A stretch of DNA of 39,374 nt from an uncultured Chelatococcus sp. (GTDB lineage: Bacteria > Pseudomonadota > Alphaproteobacteria > Rhizobiales > Beijerinckiaceae). This document shows positions 27,816 through 36,268 of this stretch, in pieces (within the stretch, counting starts at the first letter, position 1; every line of letters starts with the position of its first letter). A program made the position numbers and the translations under genes. A model generated the notes under the pieces. It worked only from the letters and a program-made list of their open reading frames with translations, was not told where the DNA came from and did not search any database. The stretch covers positions 1 to 39,374 of the forward strand of contig CALMIK010000073.1 of NCBI GenBank assembly GCA_937863995.1, in the 5' to 3' direction.

Positions 27816-29576
27816 ATGATTTCAACGGTGCACCCGCCGCCTGCCCGCCTGCCGGGATGGGGAGAACGCCTTTTGGCCTTCGCCACGCGAAGCCATGTCC
27901 GCGCGCTGGCGCTGCTGGCGGCGCTGGCGTTGCTGGCGTTCGCGCCGGGCCTTGCGTCGCTGCAGCCGTTCGACCGCGACGAGCCGCGCTTCGCCCAGGC
28001 CTCGAAGCAGATGCTGGAAAGCGGCGATTTCGTCGATATCCGCTTTCAGGACGAGGGGCGGCACAAGAAGCCCGTCGGCATCTACTGGCTGCAGACGGCG
28101 GTGGTGTCGGCGGCTGAGCATATGGGCATCGACGGGGCGCGCACGTCGATAGGGCTCTACCGTCTGCCCTCGTTCGCGGGCGCCATCGCCGTGGTGCTCG
28201 CGACCTACTGGGCCGGCGTCGTCCTTCTCGCCGGCGCGGGGGTGGCGCGGCGGGCGGCTTTTCTGGCGGCGGCGTTCATGGCCGCGTCGATCCTGCTCGG
28301 CGTCGAGGCGCGCCTCGCCAAAACCGATGCGATGCTGACCGCGTGCTGCATCGTCGCGATGGCGGTGCTGGCGCGCGTCTGGCTTGAGCGCGACCGGCGG
28401 TTGCCGGCCGGGCTTGCCGTGGTGTTCTGGCTCGCGGTCGGCCTGTCGATCCTGATCAAGGGGCCGTTGCTGCTGATGATCGCCGGGCTGGCGATCGTGG
28501 TGCTGGCGATTCGCGACCGGTCGATCCGGTGGCTCGGCCAGTTGCGGCCCCTGTTGGGGCTGGCGATCGTCGCGGCGCTGGTGCTGCCCTGGTTTGTCGC
28601 CATCTGGATCAAGACCGGCGGCGCGTTCTTCACCGAGGCCGTCGGCAAGGACATGCTGGCCAAGGCCCAGAGCGGGCAGGAAAAACACTGGGGACCGCCC
28701 GGCGCCTACCTGCTGGCGTTTTTCGGCACGTTCTGGCCCGCGGCCGTGCTGACCGCCATCGGCGTGCACGCATTCTGGCGCGAGCGCCGGACAGCGTGGG
28801 TGGCGTTCTGTCTGGCGTGGATCGTGCCGTCGTGGCTGGTGTTCGAGGCGCTGCCGACCAAGTTGCCGCATTACGTGTTGCCGCTGTATCCCGCCATCGC
28901 GATTCTCACCGCATGGGCGCTCATTAACGGCGACATTCACCGCCGACGTCCGCTCGCGCGCGTGGCGACGGTGCTGATACCGCTCGTGCCGGCGGCCATC
29001 GCCGTCGGACTCAGCGTTTTTGCCTATGTCCACGACCGGACGCTGATCTACCCGGCATTTCCGGGCTTTGTCTTTGCCGTCGCTGTGGCGTTGTGGAGCT
29101 GGCGCGCGTTCCTCAAGGATCGCGTGGTGTCGGCGGCGCTGCTCGGCGTCGCGGCCTCGGTCATGCTGTCGGTGTCGGTTTTCGGCGTCGCCCACACGCT
29201 CATTCCGTCGCTGCGGCTGTCGCCCCGGCTCGCGTCGGCCGCCACCGGCCTCGAATGCGCCGACGCGTATCCCGGGCCGCGCCTTGCCACCACCCGCTAT
29301 CGCGAGCCGAGCCTGATCTTTCTCACCCGCACGGATCTCGTGTTGACGAACGGCGAAGGCGCGGCTGACTTCCTCGCCGCCGGCCCGTGCCGCATGGCCT
29401 TCGTCGAGCATGCGGACGAGGACGCGTTCCAGGCCCGCGCCTCGGCGCAGGGGCTGACGCCGGCGCTGGTGACGCGGGTGCAAGGTTTCAACATCAACGG
29501 CGGACGCAGGATCGACATCGGCGTCTACAGGAACAACCGTCAGGCCGCGCCCCCGCCGGCAGCACAAGGTCAGTAA
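27816..29576 (+). CDS. GT39/ArnT-like membrane glycosyltransferase
   Basis: This 586-aa integral membrane enzyme of the PMT/ArnT group would transfer a sugar from a polyprenyl-phosphate carrier to an envelope acceptor at the periplasmic face. The first periplasmic loop has the hallmark PFDRDEPRFAQASKQML with the acidic catalytic region, followed by FQDEGRHKKPVGIYWLQ. About ten to twelve hydrophobic helices occupy residues 30-470, and a soluble C-terminal domain follows. It is followed by a GT2 gene (TAATG overlap) and a LAB_N gene, which would supply and present the lipid-linked sugar. The likely acceptor is lipid A or core lipopolysaccharide, as for the Rgt/Arn systems. The sugar cannot be read from sequence. 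Confidence 0.92.
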   Translation: MISTVHPPPARLPGWGERLLAFATRSHVRALALLAALALLAFAPGLASLQPFDRDEPRFAQASKQMLESGDFVDIRFQDEGRHKKPVGIYWLQTAVVSAAEHMGIDGARTSIGLYRLPSFAGAIAVVLATYWAGVVLLAGAGVARRAAFLAAAFMAASILLGVEARLAKTDAMLTACCIVAMAVLARVWLERDRRLPAGLAVVFWLAVGLSILIKGPLLLMIAGLAIVVLAIRDRSIRWLGQLRPLLGLAIVAALVLPWFVAIWIKTGGAFFTEAVGKDMLAKAQSGQEKHWGPPGAYLLAFFGTFWPAAVLTAIGVHAFWRERRTAWVAFCLAWIVPSWLVFEALPTKLPHYVLPLYPAIAILTAWALINGDIHRRRPLARVATVLIPLVPAAIAVGLSVFAYVHDRTLIYPAFPGFVFAVAVALWSWRAFLKDRVVSAALLGVAASVMLSVSVFGVAHTLIPSLRLSPRLASAATGLECADAYPGPRLATTRYREPSLIFLTRTDLVLTNGEGAADFLAAGPCRMAFVEHADEDAFQARASAQGLTPALVTRVQGFNINGGRRIDIGVYRNNRQAAPPPAAQGQ

Positions 29577-30331
29577 TGGGATCGCAGCATCAGCAGGATG
29601 CCGGGACGTTCCGTCTCAGCGTGGTTGTACCGGTCAGGAACGAGGTCGCGAACATCGCCCCGCTCGTCGCCGAGATCGAGGCCGCGTGCGCGCCGCTCGC
29701 GCCGTTCGAAATCATCTATGTTGACGATGGTTCCAGCGACGGCACGTCGGACGAACTCGCGCGCCTGCGCCTGGAGCGGCCCTACCTGCGCGTGCTGCAT
29801 CACGACCGCTCCTGCGGGCAGAGCATCGCCGTGCGTTCGGGCGTGATCGCGGCGCGCGCGCCGGTGATCGCGACCCTCGACGGTGACGGGCAGAACGATC
29901 CCGCCTTCATTCCCGAGATGGTGCGGGTGCTGGTGAACGGCGGCGGCGACGCCGGCCTGGTTCAGGGGCAGCGTGTCGGGCGCAAGGACACCGGCTTCAA
30001 GCGCATGCAGTCGCGCATCGCCAACCGCGTGCGCCGCTCCATCCTGCGCGACGACACGCGCGACACCGGCTGCGGCCTCAAGGTGTTTTACCGTTCGCTG
30101 TATCTGTCGATGCCGTTTTTCAAGGCGCTGCACCGGTTCATGCCTGCGCTGACGCGGCGCGAGGGCTGCCGGGTGTTGCTCGTCGACGTCGTCGACCGGC
30201 CGCGGCTTTCCGGCGTGTCGAATTATGGATTTTTCGACCGGCTGTGGGTCGGCATCGTCGACCTCGCCGGCGTGCGCTGGCTGATCGCCCGTCGCGGCGG
30301 CCTGCCAGCGGTGACTGAGGATAAGAACTGA
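29576..30331 (+). CDS. GT2 glycosyltransferase, polyprenyl-phosphate sugar synthase (ArnC/DPM1-like)
   Basis: This 251-aa cytoplasmic GT-A enzyme is likely to load a sugar from a nucleotide donor onto undecaprenyl (or dodecaprenyl) phosphate. The opening LSVVVPVRNEVANI, the YVDDGSSDGTSDEL acidic cluster, and TLDGDGQNDP with the DxD-type metal site are standard. RDTGCGLKVF and GVSNYGFFDRLWVG complete the family pattern. Unlike ArnC, it has no C-terminal pair of membrane helices, so it may rely on the neighbouring LAB_N protein for membrane placement. The ATG overlaps the stop of the GT39 gene, and its own stop overlaps the next ATG (TGATG). Confidence 0.92.
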   Translation: MGSQHQQDAGTFRLSVVVPVRNEVANIAPLVAEIEAACAPLAPFEIIYVDDGSSDGTSDELARLRLERPYLRVLHHDRSCGQSIAVRSGVIAARAPVIATLDGDGQNDPAFIPEMVRVLVNGGGDAGLVQGQRVGRKDTGFKRMQSRIANRVRRSILRDDTRDTGCGLKVFYRSLYLSMPFFKALHRFMPALTRREGCRVLLVDVVDRPRLSGVSNYGFFDRLWVGIVDLAGVRWLIARRGGLPAVTEDKN

Positions 30332-30687
30332 TGTTGATTACCCTGTCGCAGGATATTGGCGGCTACCTGTATGAAGTGTTCGTGGAGAAGTTCAGCATCT
30401 GGCTGGCGCTCGGGCTGTTCGGGCAGGCGCTGTTCTCTGCGCGCTTCCTCGTGCAGTGGATCGCGAGCGAGCGGGCCGGGCGCAGCGTTGTGCCTGTCGC
30501 CTTCTGGTTCTTTTCCATTGGCGGCGGGCTTATCACGCTGATCTACGGCTTGCATCAGCGCGAGCCGGTGATCATTCTGGGACAGTCGCTGAGCCTGTTC
30601 ATCTACGCCCGCAACCTGATGCTGATCTTCAAGGAGCGCCGCCGCAAGGCGCAAGCCGCGCGCGACGCCCGGACCACGGGAGCCTGA
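30331..30687 (+). CDS. LAB_N domain membrane protein (LpxB N-terminal-like)
   Basis: This 118-aa protein carries the lipid-A-disaccharide synthase N-terminal domain (LAB_N), which is a separate three-helix membrane protein and not LpxB itself. The segments FSIWLALGLFGQALFSARFL, VQWIASERAGRSVVPVAFW, FFSIGGGLITLIYGLHQREPV and ILGQSLSLFIYARNLMLIF are diagnostic. Such genes repeatedly travel with GT2/GT39 pairs. Here it is translationally coupled to the GT2 gene. It probably acts as a partner or flippase-like helper for the polyprenyl-phosphate sugar; that role is an inference. Confidence 0.92.
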   Translation: MLITLSQDIGGYLYEVFVEKFSIWLALGLFGQALFSARFLVQWIASERAGRSVVPVAFWFFSIGGGLITLIYGLHQREPVIILGQSLSLFIYARNLMLIFKERRRKAQAARDARTTGA

Positions 30688-30689
30688 CG

Positions 30690-31487
30690 ATGAGCCGCGA
30701 CCCGACGGACGGCCTGTTCACGCCCCGCGACGAGGACGCGGACGAATACCGGCCCGCGACCATCCGGCCCGAAAAGCCCCTGCTGCCGAAGCGCTTTTAC
30801 CGCGAGGTCACGGCGCCGCTCGTTGACGGCGTCTACCCGCTGCTGCTCGATGGCCGGCCCGCGCGCACGCCAGGCCGCAACCCGCTCGTCGCGCCCGATC
30901 CGGTCATCGCCGAGGCTTTGGCCGGCGAGTGGCAGGCGCAGGCCGACGAAATCAACCCGGCCACGATGCCGATGACCCGCCTCCTCAACTCGGTCATCGA
31001 CGGCGTGTCGCAGACCCGCGACGCGGTGGTGGACGAGACCGTGCGTTTCGCCGGTTCCGACCTGCTGTGCTACCGCGCCGCCCATCCCGACCGGCTCGTC
31101 CAGCGGCAGGCGGAACTGTGGGACCCGCTGCTCGAATGGGCGCGCGAGCGGCTCGGGGCGCGCTTCATCCTGGCGGAAGGCGTGATGTTCGTGGAGCAGC
31201 CGCCCGCGAGCGTCGAGGCCGTGCGCCGGACGGTCGAGGCGCAGGCGTCGCCCCACGCCATCGGCGGATTGCACGTGCTCACGAGCCTCGCGGGATCGAT
31301 CCTCATCGCGCTGGCGCTGGCGCATCGTCATATCGGGGTTGAGGAAGCCTGGCGCGCGGCCCATGTCGATGAAGACGTGCAGGCCGAAATATGGGGCACT
31401 GACGCCGAGGCGCAGGCGCGCCGCGACGCGCGCTTCACCGAATTCGCGGCTGCGGCGGCGCTGGTGCGGCAACAATGGCGGGCGTGA
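30690..31487 (+). CDS. ATP12 family F1-ATPase assembly chaperone
   Basis: This 265-aa homologue of mitochondrial ATP12 binds the F1 alpha subunit during ATP synthase assembly. The family opening LPKRFYREVTAPLVDGVYPLLLDGRPARTP, the ALAGEWQAQADEINPATMPMTRLLNSVID region and the SDLLCYRAAHPDRLVQRQAELWDPLLEWA segment are all clear. The start is the ATG at 30690, two bases after the LAB_N stop. Its 3' end overlaps a convergent GT8 gene by 53 bp, and both reading frames appear intact to their stops. No ATP synthase genes are in the window. Confidence 0.94.
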   Translation: MSRDPTDGLFTPRDEDADEYRPATIRPEKPLLPKRFYREVTAPLVDGVYPLLLDGRPARTPGRNPLVAPDPVIAEALAGEWQAQADEINPATMPMTRLLNSVIDGVSQTRDAVVDETVRFAGSDLLCYRAAHPDRLVQRQAELWDPLLEWARERLGARFILAEGVMFVEQPPASVEAVRRTVEAQASPHAIGGLHVLTSLAGSILIALALAHRHIGVEEAWRAAHVDEDVQAEIWGTDAEAQARRDARFTEFAAAAALVRQQWRA

Positions 31488-32412
31488 GCCCGTCAAGCCT
31501 GAAGCCGTCGACGAACCGCTGCGTGCCGAGAAACGCCAGCAGCCGCTGACGGAATTGTTGAAACGCGGGCGACAACTCTGCCCCTCCGGCTGGAATCGCT
31601 GCCGGCGGCGTGTCGTATTGCGACTGCATCCAGCCGGGGCCGCTCCAGCGCTCGCGCTGCCATGGCTTGGGGTCATTGACGAAGTGCAGCAGCACCGGGT
31701 CAATGACGGGCAGGACGTCGAGCAACAAAAAATCTCCCATGAAATTGAAGCGCGGCGACAGCACCGCCCATTCGCCGCGCGTCACGGCATTAAGCGCGCT
31801 CTGGTCGTGGAAGCGGCATGATTGTGGGTGGGAGCGCGCGAAGGCGATGGCGCGCTCGCTCACGCGCCTGTCGAGCCAGCGCCGGCGATCGATGACGAGC
31901 ACGCCGGAGTTGAAGTAAGGCGTTTCCGGCGCGAAGCCGAGCTCCGCCCGGTAGGCACGGAATTGCGCCGTCAAAGGCCCGTCCTCGAAATCCTTGAGCA
32001 GGATCATGTCGAGCGCGGCGGCGAACGGCAGACCGGCGAGATCAAGCGCCAGCAGCTGTTCCGTCCCCGGCTGCACGGCGAGAGTGTCGCAATCGAGATA
32101 GACGATGCGCCCGAAGCCCGGCGGCAGCACATGGGGCAGCAGCAGGCGGCGCCACGCGGCGGCGGTGACGTGGCGGCCGAGCGGCAGCTGAGAGAGGGAC
32201 AGCTCTCCCGGCAACGCGAACGGGTGGCGGATAACTACGATGCGCGGATCGGCGCCCCGCAGCGCCGCGTCGTCGACGTCCTCCGGGGCGCACACGATGG
32301 CCACGGTGATGTCCCGCGCCAGTCCGTGCGTCAGTAACCTTTGGGCCGCGAAAACCGCCGCGGGGAAGAAATTTCGGTCCGGCGTGAAGCAGATGATAGG
32401 GCTTTCAGACAT
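31435..32412 (-). CDS. GT8 family glycosyltransferase
   Basis: This 325-aa retaining glycosyltransferase is similar to lipopolysaccharide galactosyl/glucosyltransferases of the GT8 family. The GT-A fold opens with IICFTPDRNFFPAAVFAAQ. The metal-binding DxD is D107-C-D109 in RIVYLDCDTL. The ETPYFNSGVLVIDRRRW, FHDQSALN and LLHFVNDPKPW segments are characteristic, the last supplying the metal-binding His. The ATG at 32412 has AGGTGA about ten bases upstream. It probably acts in envelope polysaccharide synthesis, in keeping with the GT39/GT2 cassette next door, but it is on the opposite strand. Confidence 0.92.
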   Translation of the reverse strand: MSESPIICFTPDRNFFPAAVFAAQRLLTHGLARDITVAIVCAPEDVDDAALRGADPRIVVIRHPFALPGELSLSQLPLGRHVTAAAWRRLLLPHVLPPGFGRIVYLDCDTLAVQPGTEQLLALDLAGLPFAAALDMILLKDFEDGPLTAQFRAYRAELGFAPETPYFNSGVLVIDRRRWLDRRVSERAIAFARSHPQSCRFHDQSALNAVTRGEWAVLSPRFNFMGDFLLLDVLPVIDPVLLHFVNDPKPWQRERWSGPGWMQSQYDTPPAAIPAGGAELSPAFQQFRQRLLAFLGTQRFVDGFRLDGLTPAIVAAPAPPQPRIR

Positions 32413-32656
32413 GAAAGATGGTCACCTAAAGGTAAAATGCCCGCCTTGCGGAAAAACGGGGAAAACCCCGCAGGCCAAGCCGCGCCTCAGGTTTGACGCG
32501 GCCGTTAGGAATCGTCAACCAAGCCGGGTTAGCAACGCTTAACCTGAACAAGGATTCAGACTCTCCCGTTAACCGGATCGTGGGGCGGCGGGCGTAAAAA
32601 TCAACGCATCAAAGATAAACCACTGGCCACAGCCGAGGTCAGGGAGGCGTTGAAAA

Positions 32657-33109
32657 ATGATCAACAATAAACTGCATGCATTCATCGACAAGGCATACGA
32701 TGATCGCGCGATTACCGATTGGGATGTTCGCACGTTGCTGCGCCATGTACTTCCCGATGGTATCGCCAGTCGAGAAGAGGCAAACGCCTTGATCGCACTC
32801 GACCGGATTGTGCCCGAGCCATGCGCGTCGTGGGCCGACGTGCTCATCACGCTCATCGTCGATTACGTGGTGTGGGGCGAGCGGCCTACCGGCGTGGTGC
32901 GCGGCGACGACGCTCACTGGGTGGTTTCGTCGCTGGGCGCCGCGGGCGGCCCGACCCGCACCGCGCTGCGGGTGGCGCACGAAATCGTTCGCGAAGCGGC
33001 GGAAGTCGACGACATCCTGCTGAACTTCATCCTCTCCGCCCAGCGCCTTTACGGCGAGGAAGCGGCCGTGGTGGAACTGCCCGTGCGCCGCAGCGTGCAG
33101 GCCGCCTGA
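32657..33109 (+). CDS. Conserved-looking helical protein of unknown function
   Basis: This 150-aa soluble, acidic, mostly helical protein is one I cannot assign. A ribosome site GGGAGG lies 11 bases before the ATG. Residues 1-55 contain repeated short helices (HAFIDKAYDDRAITDWDVRTLLRHVLP). The centre has ADVLITLIVDYVVWGERPTG, and the end is an amphipathic helix followed by EEAAVVELPVRRSVQAA. No signal peptide or catalytic motif is evident. It ends ten bases before the convergent ydcF-like stop. Upstream 32413-32656 contains only a short CGGGG-AAAA-CCCCG hairpin (32456-32469) and no other gene. Confidence 0.8.
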   Translation: MINNKLHAFIDKAYDDRAITDWDVRTLLRHVLPDGIASREEANALIALDRIVPEPCASWADVLITLIVDYVVWGERPTGVVRGDDAHWVVSSLGAAGGPTRTALRVAHEIVREAAEVDDILLNFILSAQRLYGEEAAVVELPVRRSVQAA

Positions 33110-33119
33110 CGCGGACGTG

Positions 33120-33908
33120 TCAGCCGCCGGGAAAGGGCGAGCGCGAATAGCCGCGCAGCCAGTAAACGAACAATCCGACCCACTCCTTGACCGCGATATC
33201 CGCAAGATGCAGCCCTTCGGGCGCGATGGAAAAGGGTCGGAAATCGTCGCCGAACCTGTTGTCCGAACGAAAATCGACCGGATAGGGCACGACCTCGAAG
33301 CCCGCGCGGCGGAATGTCTCGACGGAACGGGGCATGTGGAACGCCGATGTGACCAGCAGCCAGCGCTCACCGGGCTTGGGATCGGCAAGACGCTTGGCGA
33401 ACACGGCGTTTTCGAATGTGTTGCGGGCCTGGTTCTCATAGGTCACGCGGCCGGGGGCAAGCCCGGCGAGGTCGAAGAAGATACGCGCGCCTTCGGCCTC
33501 GGTGCGCTCTTCGGCGATGAGCAACCGCGCGCTGCCGCCCGAGAAAATGACCGGCGCATTGGGAAAGGCGCGCGCCAGTTCCAGCGCCGCTACGAGCCGT
33601 GAACCGGCGTTGCCGACGCGGAGTTGGCCGCGCGCGAAGCTCGTTGCGCCACCCAGCACGATGACGCCATCAACCTGGCCCGGATTGGCCGAGATGTCAG
33701 GATAGACATTCTCCAGCGTGCGGATGAAAAAGCGCGAGAACGGCGAAACCCCGACCACGAACAGCACGACGGCGATGCCGAGCGCGAGAACGCGCGCCAC
33801 CTTGGCGAAGCGCGTGAAAAGCAGCAGGCAACACACGATGAGCAGCATCATCAGCAGATTGGTGGGGCTGGTGAAAAACCAGACCACCTTGGACAGGGCA
33901 AAGAACAT
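33120..33908 (-). CDS. YdcF/ElyC-like DUF218 family membrane protein
   Basis: This 262-aa protein has two N-terminal membrane helices (about residues 13-31 and 37-56) and a DUF218 domain facing the periplasm or cytoplasm. The characteristic motifs are GVIVLGGATSFARGQLRVG, APVIFSGGSARLL, ENQARNTFENAVFAKRL, LLVTSAFHMPRSVETFRRAG and VVPYPVDF. Members such as ElyC influence peptidoglycan and envelope polysaccharide synthesis, but no biochemical activity is firmly assigned. The ATG at 33908 starts the gene, and the end is convergent with the 150-aa unknown gene. This is a widespread housekeeping gene in Hyphomicrobiales. Confidence 0.92.
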   Translation of the reverse strand: MFFALSKVVWFFTSPTNLLMMLLIVCCLLLFTRFAKVARVLALGIAVVLFVVGVSPFSRFFIRTLENVYPDISANPGQVDGVIVLGGATSFARGQLRVGNAGSRLVAALELARAFPNAPVIFSGGSARLLIAEERTEAEGARIFFDLAGLAPGRVTYENQARNTFENAVFAKRLADPKPGERWLLVTSAFHMPRSVETFRRAGFEVVPYPVDFRSDNRFGDDFRPFSIAPEGLHLADIAVKEWVGLFVYWLRGYSRSPFPGG

Positions 33909-34008
33909 CGCATATTTTCCGGCGGTTTGAACGGTATGAAGCCTCGCTGAAAGACGGTGTGGTAGTCAACCCGCTCTCAATTCAATTATTTTTGCAACAA
34001 AACGACCA

Positions 34009-34047
34009 ATGCCCCTGGGCGGACGGGGGTGTCCGGCCCAGGGGCAT
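34009..34047 (-). terminator. Strong hairpin downstream of the haemagglutinin-type gene
   Basis: A 12-bp perfect stem ATGCCCCTGGGC / GCCCAGGGGCAT is extended inside by GGAC / GTCC around a GGGGGT loop. On the minus strand it lies 54 bp after the exoprotein stop and is followed by a T-rich stretch, so it probably ends that transcript. Confidence 0.7.
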
Positions 34048-34100
34048 GGATTCGCTTGACGGGAGTGCAATCCAGAATACCGCGACATGCGCTGGCTGCG

Positions 34101-36008
34101 TTACTGGGCTTGGCTCTGACGGTCGGCGTGCTGCAGTTCCACGTTGCACACGGTCAGGAACGTCGCGCCCGTTTCCGTGCCGCCGAGAGCAATGTCGGCG
34201 TCGCGGCGGATGGAGGCGTTGCACTCGCTGCGCATGGCAGCTGCCGTGGGGAGGATGGCGACCGGCATCTCAGGGGCCTTCGGCGCCGCGGCCTTGGGCT
34301 GGTCCGCGGGAGCTTCCACGACCTGCTCGACCGCATTTTCGCTCGCTGCCGACGGCTTCGGCGCAGGCAGTGGCGCTTGGACGGGAGTGACGGCCGGCGA
34401 TTCGGCAGGGGTGGCAGGCGGCACAACCGGCTTAAGCGGTGCAACCGGCTCCGGCTTTTGCGTCGGAACAGTCGGCTTGGTCGCCGGAGGAGGAGAAACG
34501 GGGACGGGCTTCACAACCGGCGTAGGCTTGACAGGATCGGGCTCGACAATCGGGGGGGTGGGCTCCACGGGTTCGGGTTCGACGACGGGAGGCTCTTCGG
34601 CGGGCGGCGGATCGACCGGCTTCGGCTCCTCGACGGGAGGCTCCGGTTGCACGGGCTCGGGTTCGACGACAGGAGGCTCTTCGGCGGGAGGAGGCTCATC
34701 CGGTTGGGGAACCACGATCACGACCGGGGGCTCCGGCTCGACAACCGGCGGCTCCACCACTGGCGGTTCCACCACCGGAGGCTCGACGGACGGAGGTTCG
34801 TTATCGTCCGGAGGTGTGTTGAAGTCCGGCAGCGTTTCCCACGGGGGCCGGTTTTCAAGTGCGAGTTGATAGCTGCCCGCCGAAACGCCGACGACATTCA
34901 GCGACATGCCCGCAATGTTCGAATCCTCCCAGCGACCAAGGATCTCTACCCGTCCGCCATCCCCGTTCAGCAGGGGATTGTTGGGGCGCGGAGGAGGGAG
35001 CATTTCCGGCGACGCAGCCGCGATCGATCCATGCGCATTCAGCTTGCCGGAAACCTGCACGCTGCGAGCCTGGATCCTGATCTTGCCGCCGTCGAACGCA
35101 GCCCCGGCGCGCTTAGAGGGCTGGCGCGCGTTCAGGGTGCCGGTGACTTCGACGCGGCCACGGTCGACACCATAGTTTTCGTCGGCCGTGAGGAAAATGC
35201 GGCCATTGCGGGTCGCCGAGCCGGTCGCGGTAACGATGCCGCCCCGGTTGCCGGCCAGCGCGTAGACGTTGCCGCCATTGGCGCGCAGTTCGACCTCGAC
35301 CGCCTTGATGTTGCCCGTATTCTTGACGCTCGTATCGGCGCTGCGGCTCTTCACCAGAAAACGCCCGTCGAGGCTGTTGCGATCCTTGATCAGCACTTCG
35401 TTGCCGGCGAGCAGGCCCACGGCGCCGGAAGCGGCTTCGATGTCGCCGTCGTTCTCGACCTCGCGCGCCGCAAGCACGACATCGCCGCCGAGGGCGCCGA
35501 TCTTGCCGGCGTTGACGACACGGGCGTTGCTCGCGCCGTTCAGGGTATAGCTCTCGCCCGCTGCCGCGCGGGCGAAGTCTTCATCCGAGAGATCGAGCGT
35601 CGTGGCGACGAAGCTGCCGCCGGTCTCGACGGTTCCGTTCTGGCCGACGGCGACCCCGTTCGGGTTGACGAGGTAGAGCGATCCCGTGGCGGTGAGCTTG
35701 CCGTCGATCCGCGATTCGACGTTGCCGCGAACGCGGTTGAGCGTGGCGCCGTTTCCGTTGTTGAAGTGCGCATGCCCGGCTTCGCCGACGGAGAAACTGT
35801 CCCAGGAAATGATGGCGGTGGGCGACGTCTGGTTCACATCCAGCCTGCCGCCGTTTGCGCTGATGCCGGCATCGCCGCTCACGACCTGACCGCCGGAGGG
35901 GAGCGTCTGGGAGAGCGAAGAGGCAGGAGAGAGAGTGGCGGCGAAGATAATGGCAGCCATGGCGACTTGCCCGCGAAAAGCGGAACGGCGCGCGATCAAA
36001 ATGGTCAT
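34101..36008 (-). CDS. Filamentous haemagglutinin N-terminal (TPS) domain protein with Pro-rich tail
   Basis: This is a 635-aa predicted exported protein. A signal peptide spans about residues 1-34 (MAAIIFAATLSPASSLSQ region). The two-partner secretion domain follows, with LPSGGQVVSGDAGISANGG, the NPNG motif at 115-118 (YLVNPNGVAVGQNG) and GGSFVATTLDLSDEDF. A short beta-helix-like segment runs to about residue 390. Residues about 395-565 are extremely rich in Pro, Glu and Val (PPVVEP repeats). Near the C-terminus, C596 and C621 form a possible disulphide loop like the anchors of HMW-type adhesins. It is far shorter than classical TpsA adhesins. No TpsB transporter gene lies in the window. AGGAA eight bases before the ATG and a TATAAT box at 36073-36078 support expression. 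The upstream region is AT-rich compared with its neighbours, hinting at acquisition. Confidence 0.85.
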   Translation of the reverse strand: MTILIARRSAFRGQVAMAAIIFAATLSPASSLSQTLPSGGQVVSGDAGISANGGRLDVNQTSPTAIISWDSFSVGEAGHAHFNNGNGATLNRVRGNVESRIDGKLTATGSLYLVNPNGVAVGQNGTVETGGSFVATTLDLSDEDFARAAAGESYTLNGASNARVVNAGKIGALGGDVVLAAREVENDGDIEAASGAVGLLAGNEVLIKDRNSLDGRFLVKSRSADTSVKNTGNIKAVEVELRANGGNVYALAGNRGGIVTATGSATRNGRIFLTADENYGVDRGRVEVTGTLNARQPSKRAGAAFDGGKIRIQARSVQVSGKLNAHGSIAAASPEMLPPPRPNNPLLNGDGGRVEILGRWEDSNIAGMSLNVVGVSAGSYQLALENRPPWETLPDFNTPPDDNEPPSVEPPVVEPPVVEPPVVEPEPPVVIVVPQPDEPPPAEEPPVVEPEPVQPEPPVEEPKPVDPPPAEEPPVVEPEPVEPTPPIVEPDPVKPTPVVKPVPVSPPPATKPTVPTQKPEPVAPLKPVVPPATPAESPAVTPVQAPLPAPKPSAASENAVEQVVEAPADQPKAAAPKAPEMPVAILPTAAAMRSECNASIRRDADIALGGTETGATFLTVCNVELQHADRQSQAQ

Positions 36009-36268
36009 ATCAAATTCCTGAATAAAATAAGCTTGAAAAAATATGCCGATTCAGACGAATTCAGAATGCCAGATTATAAATACGAATAGACAAAAACGAC
36101 GCAAAAATTACAAACCCTATGGAAAGAACCATATCAGCGCCGTAATCGCCTGTCAACCGCCATTATGCTGGCGTCAATCTGCCACAAATGGCGGTGACGG
36201 CGACGCGCGCGCCGGTGCTGGTGGCGGGACAGGCGCATTTCAACATTTCGCTGAAGCGCCGCGGCGCT

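Noticed and set aside
34500..34800. Possible CRISPR or tandem DNA repeat in the Pro-rich region
   Set aside because: The repetition is at the protein level (PPVVEP units) with variable codons and no regular spacer structure.
34029..36089. Plus-strand 686-codon frame rich in Arg/Gly/Leu opposite the TPS-type gene
   Set aside because: Its repetitive look is only the complement of the Pro/Glu/Val repeats. The minus strand has a signal peptide, the NPNG motif and a ribosome site.
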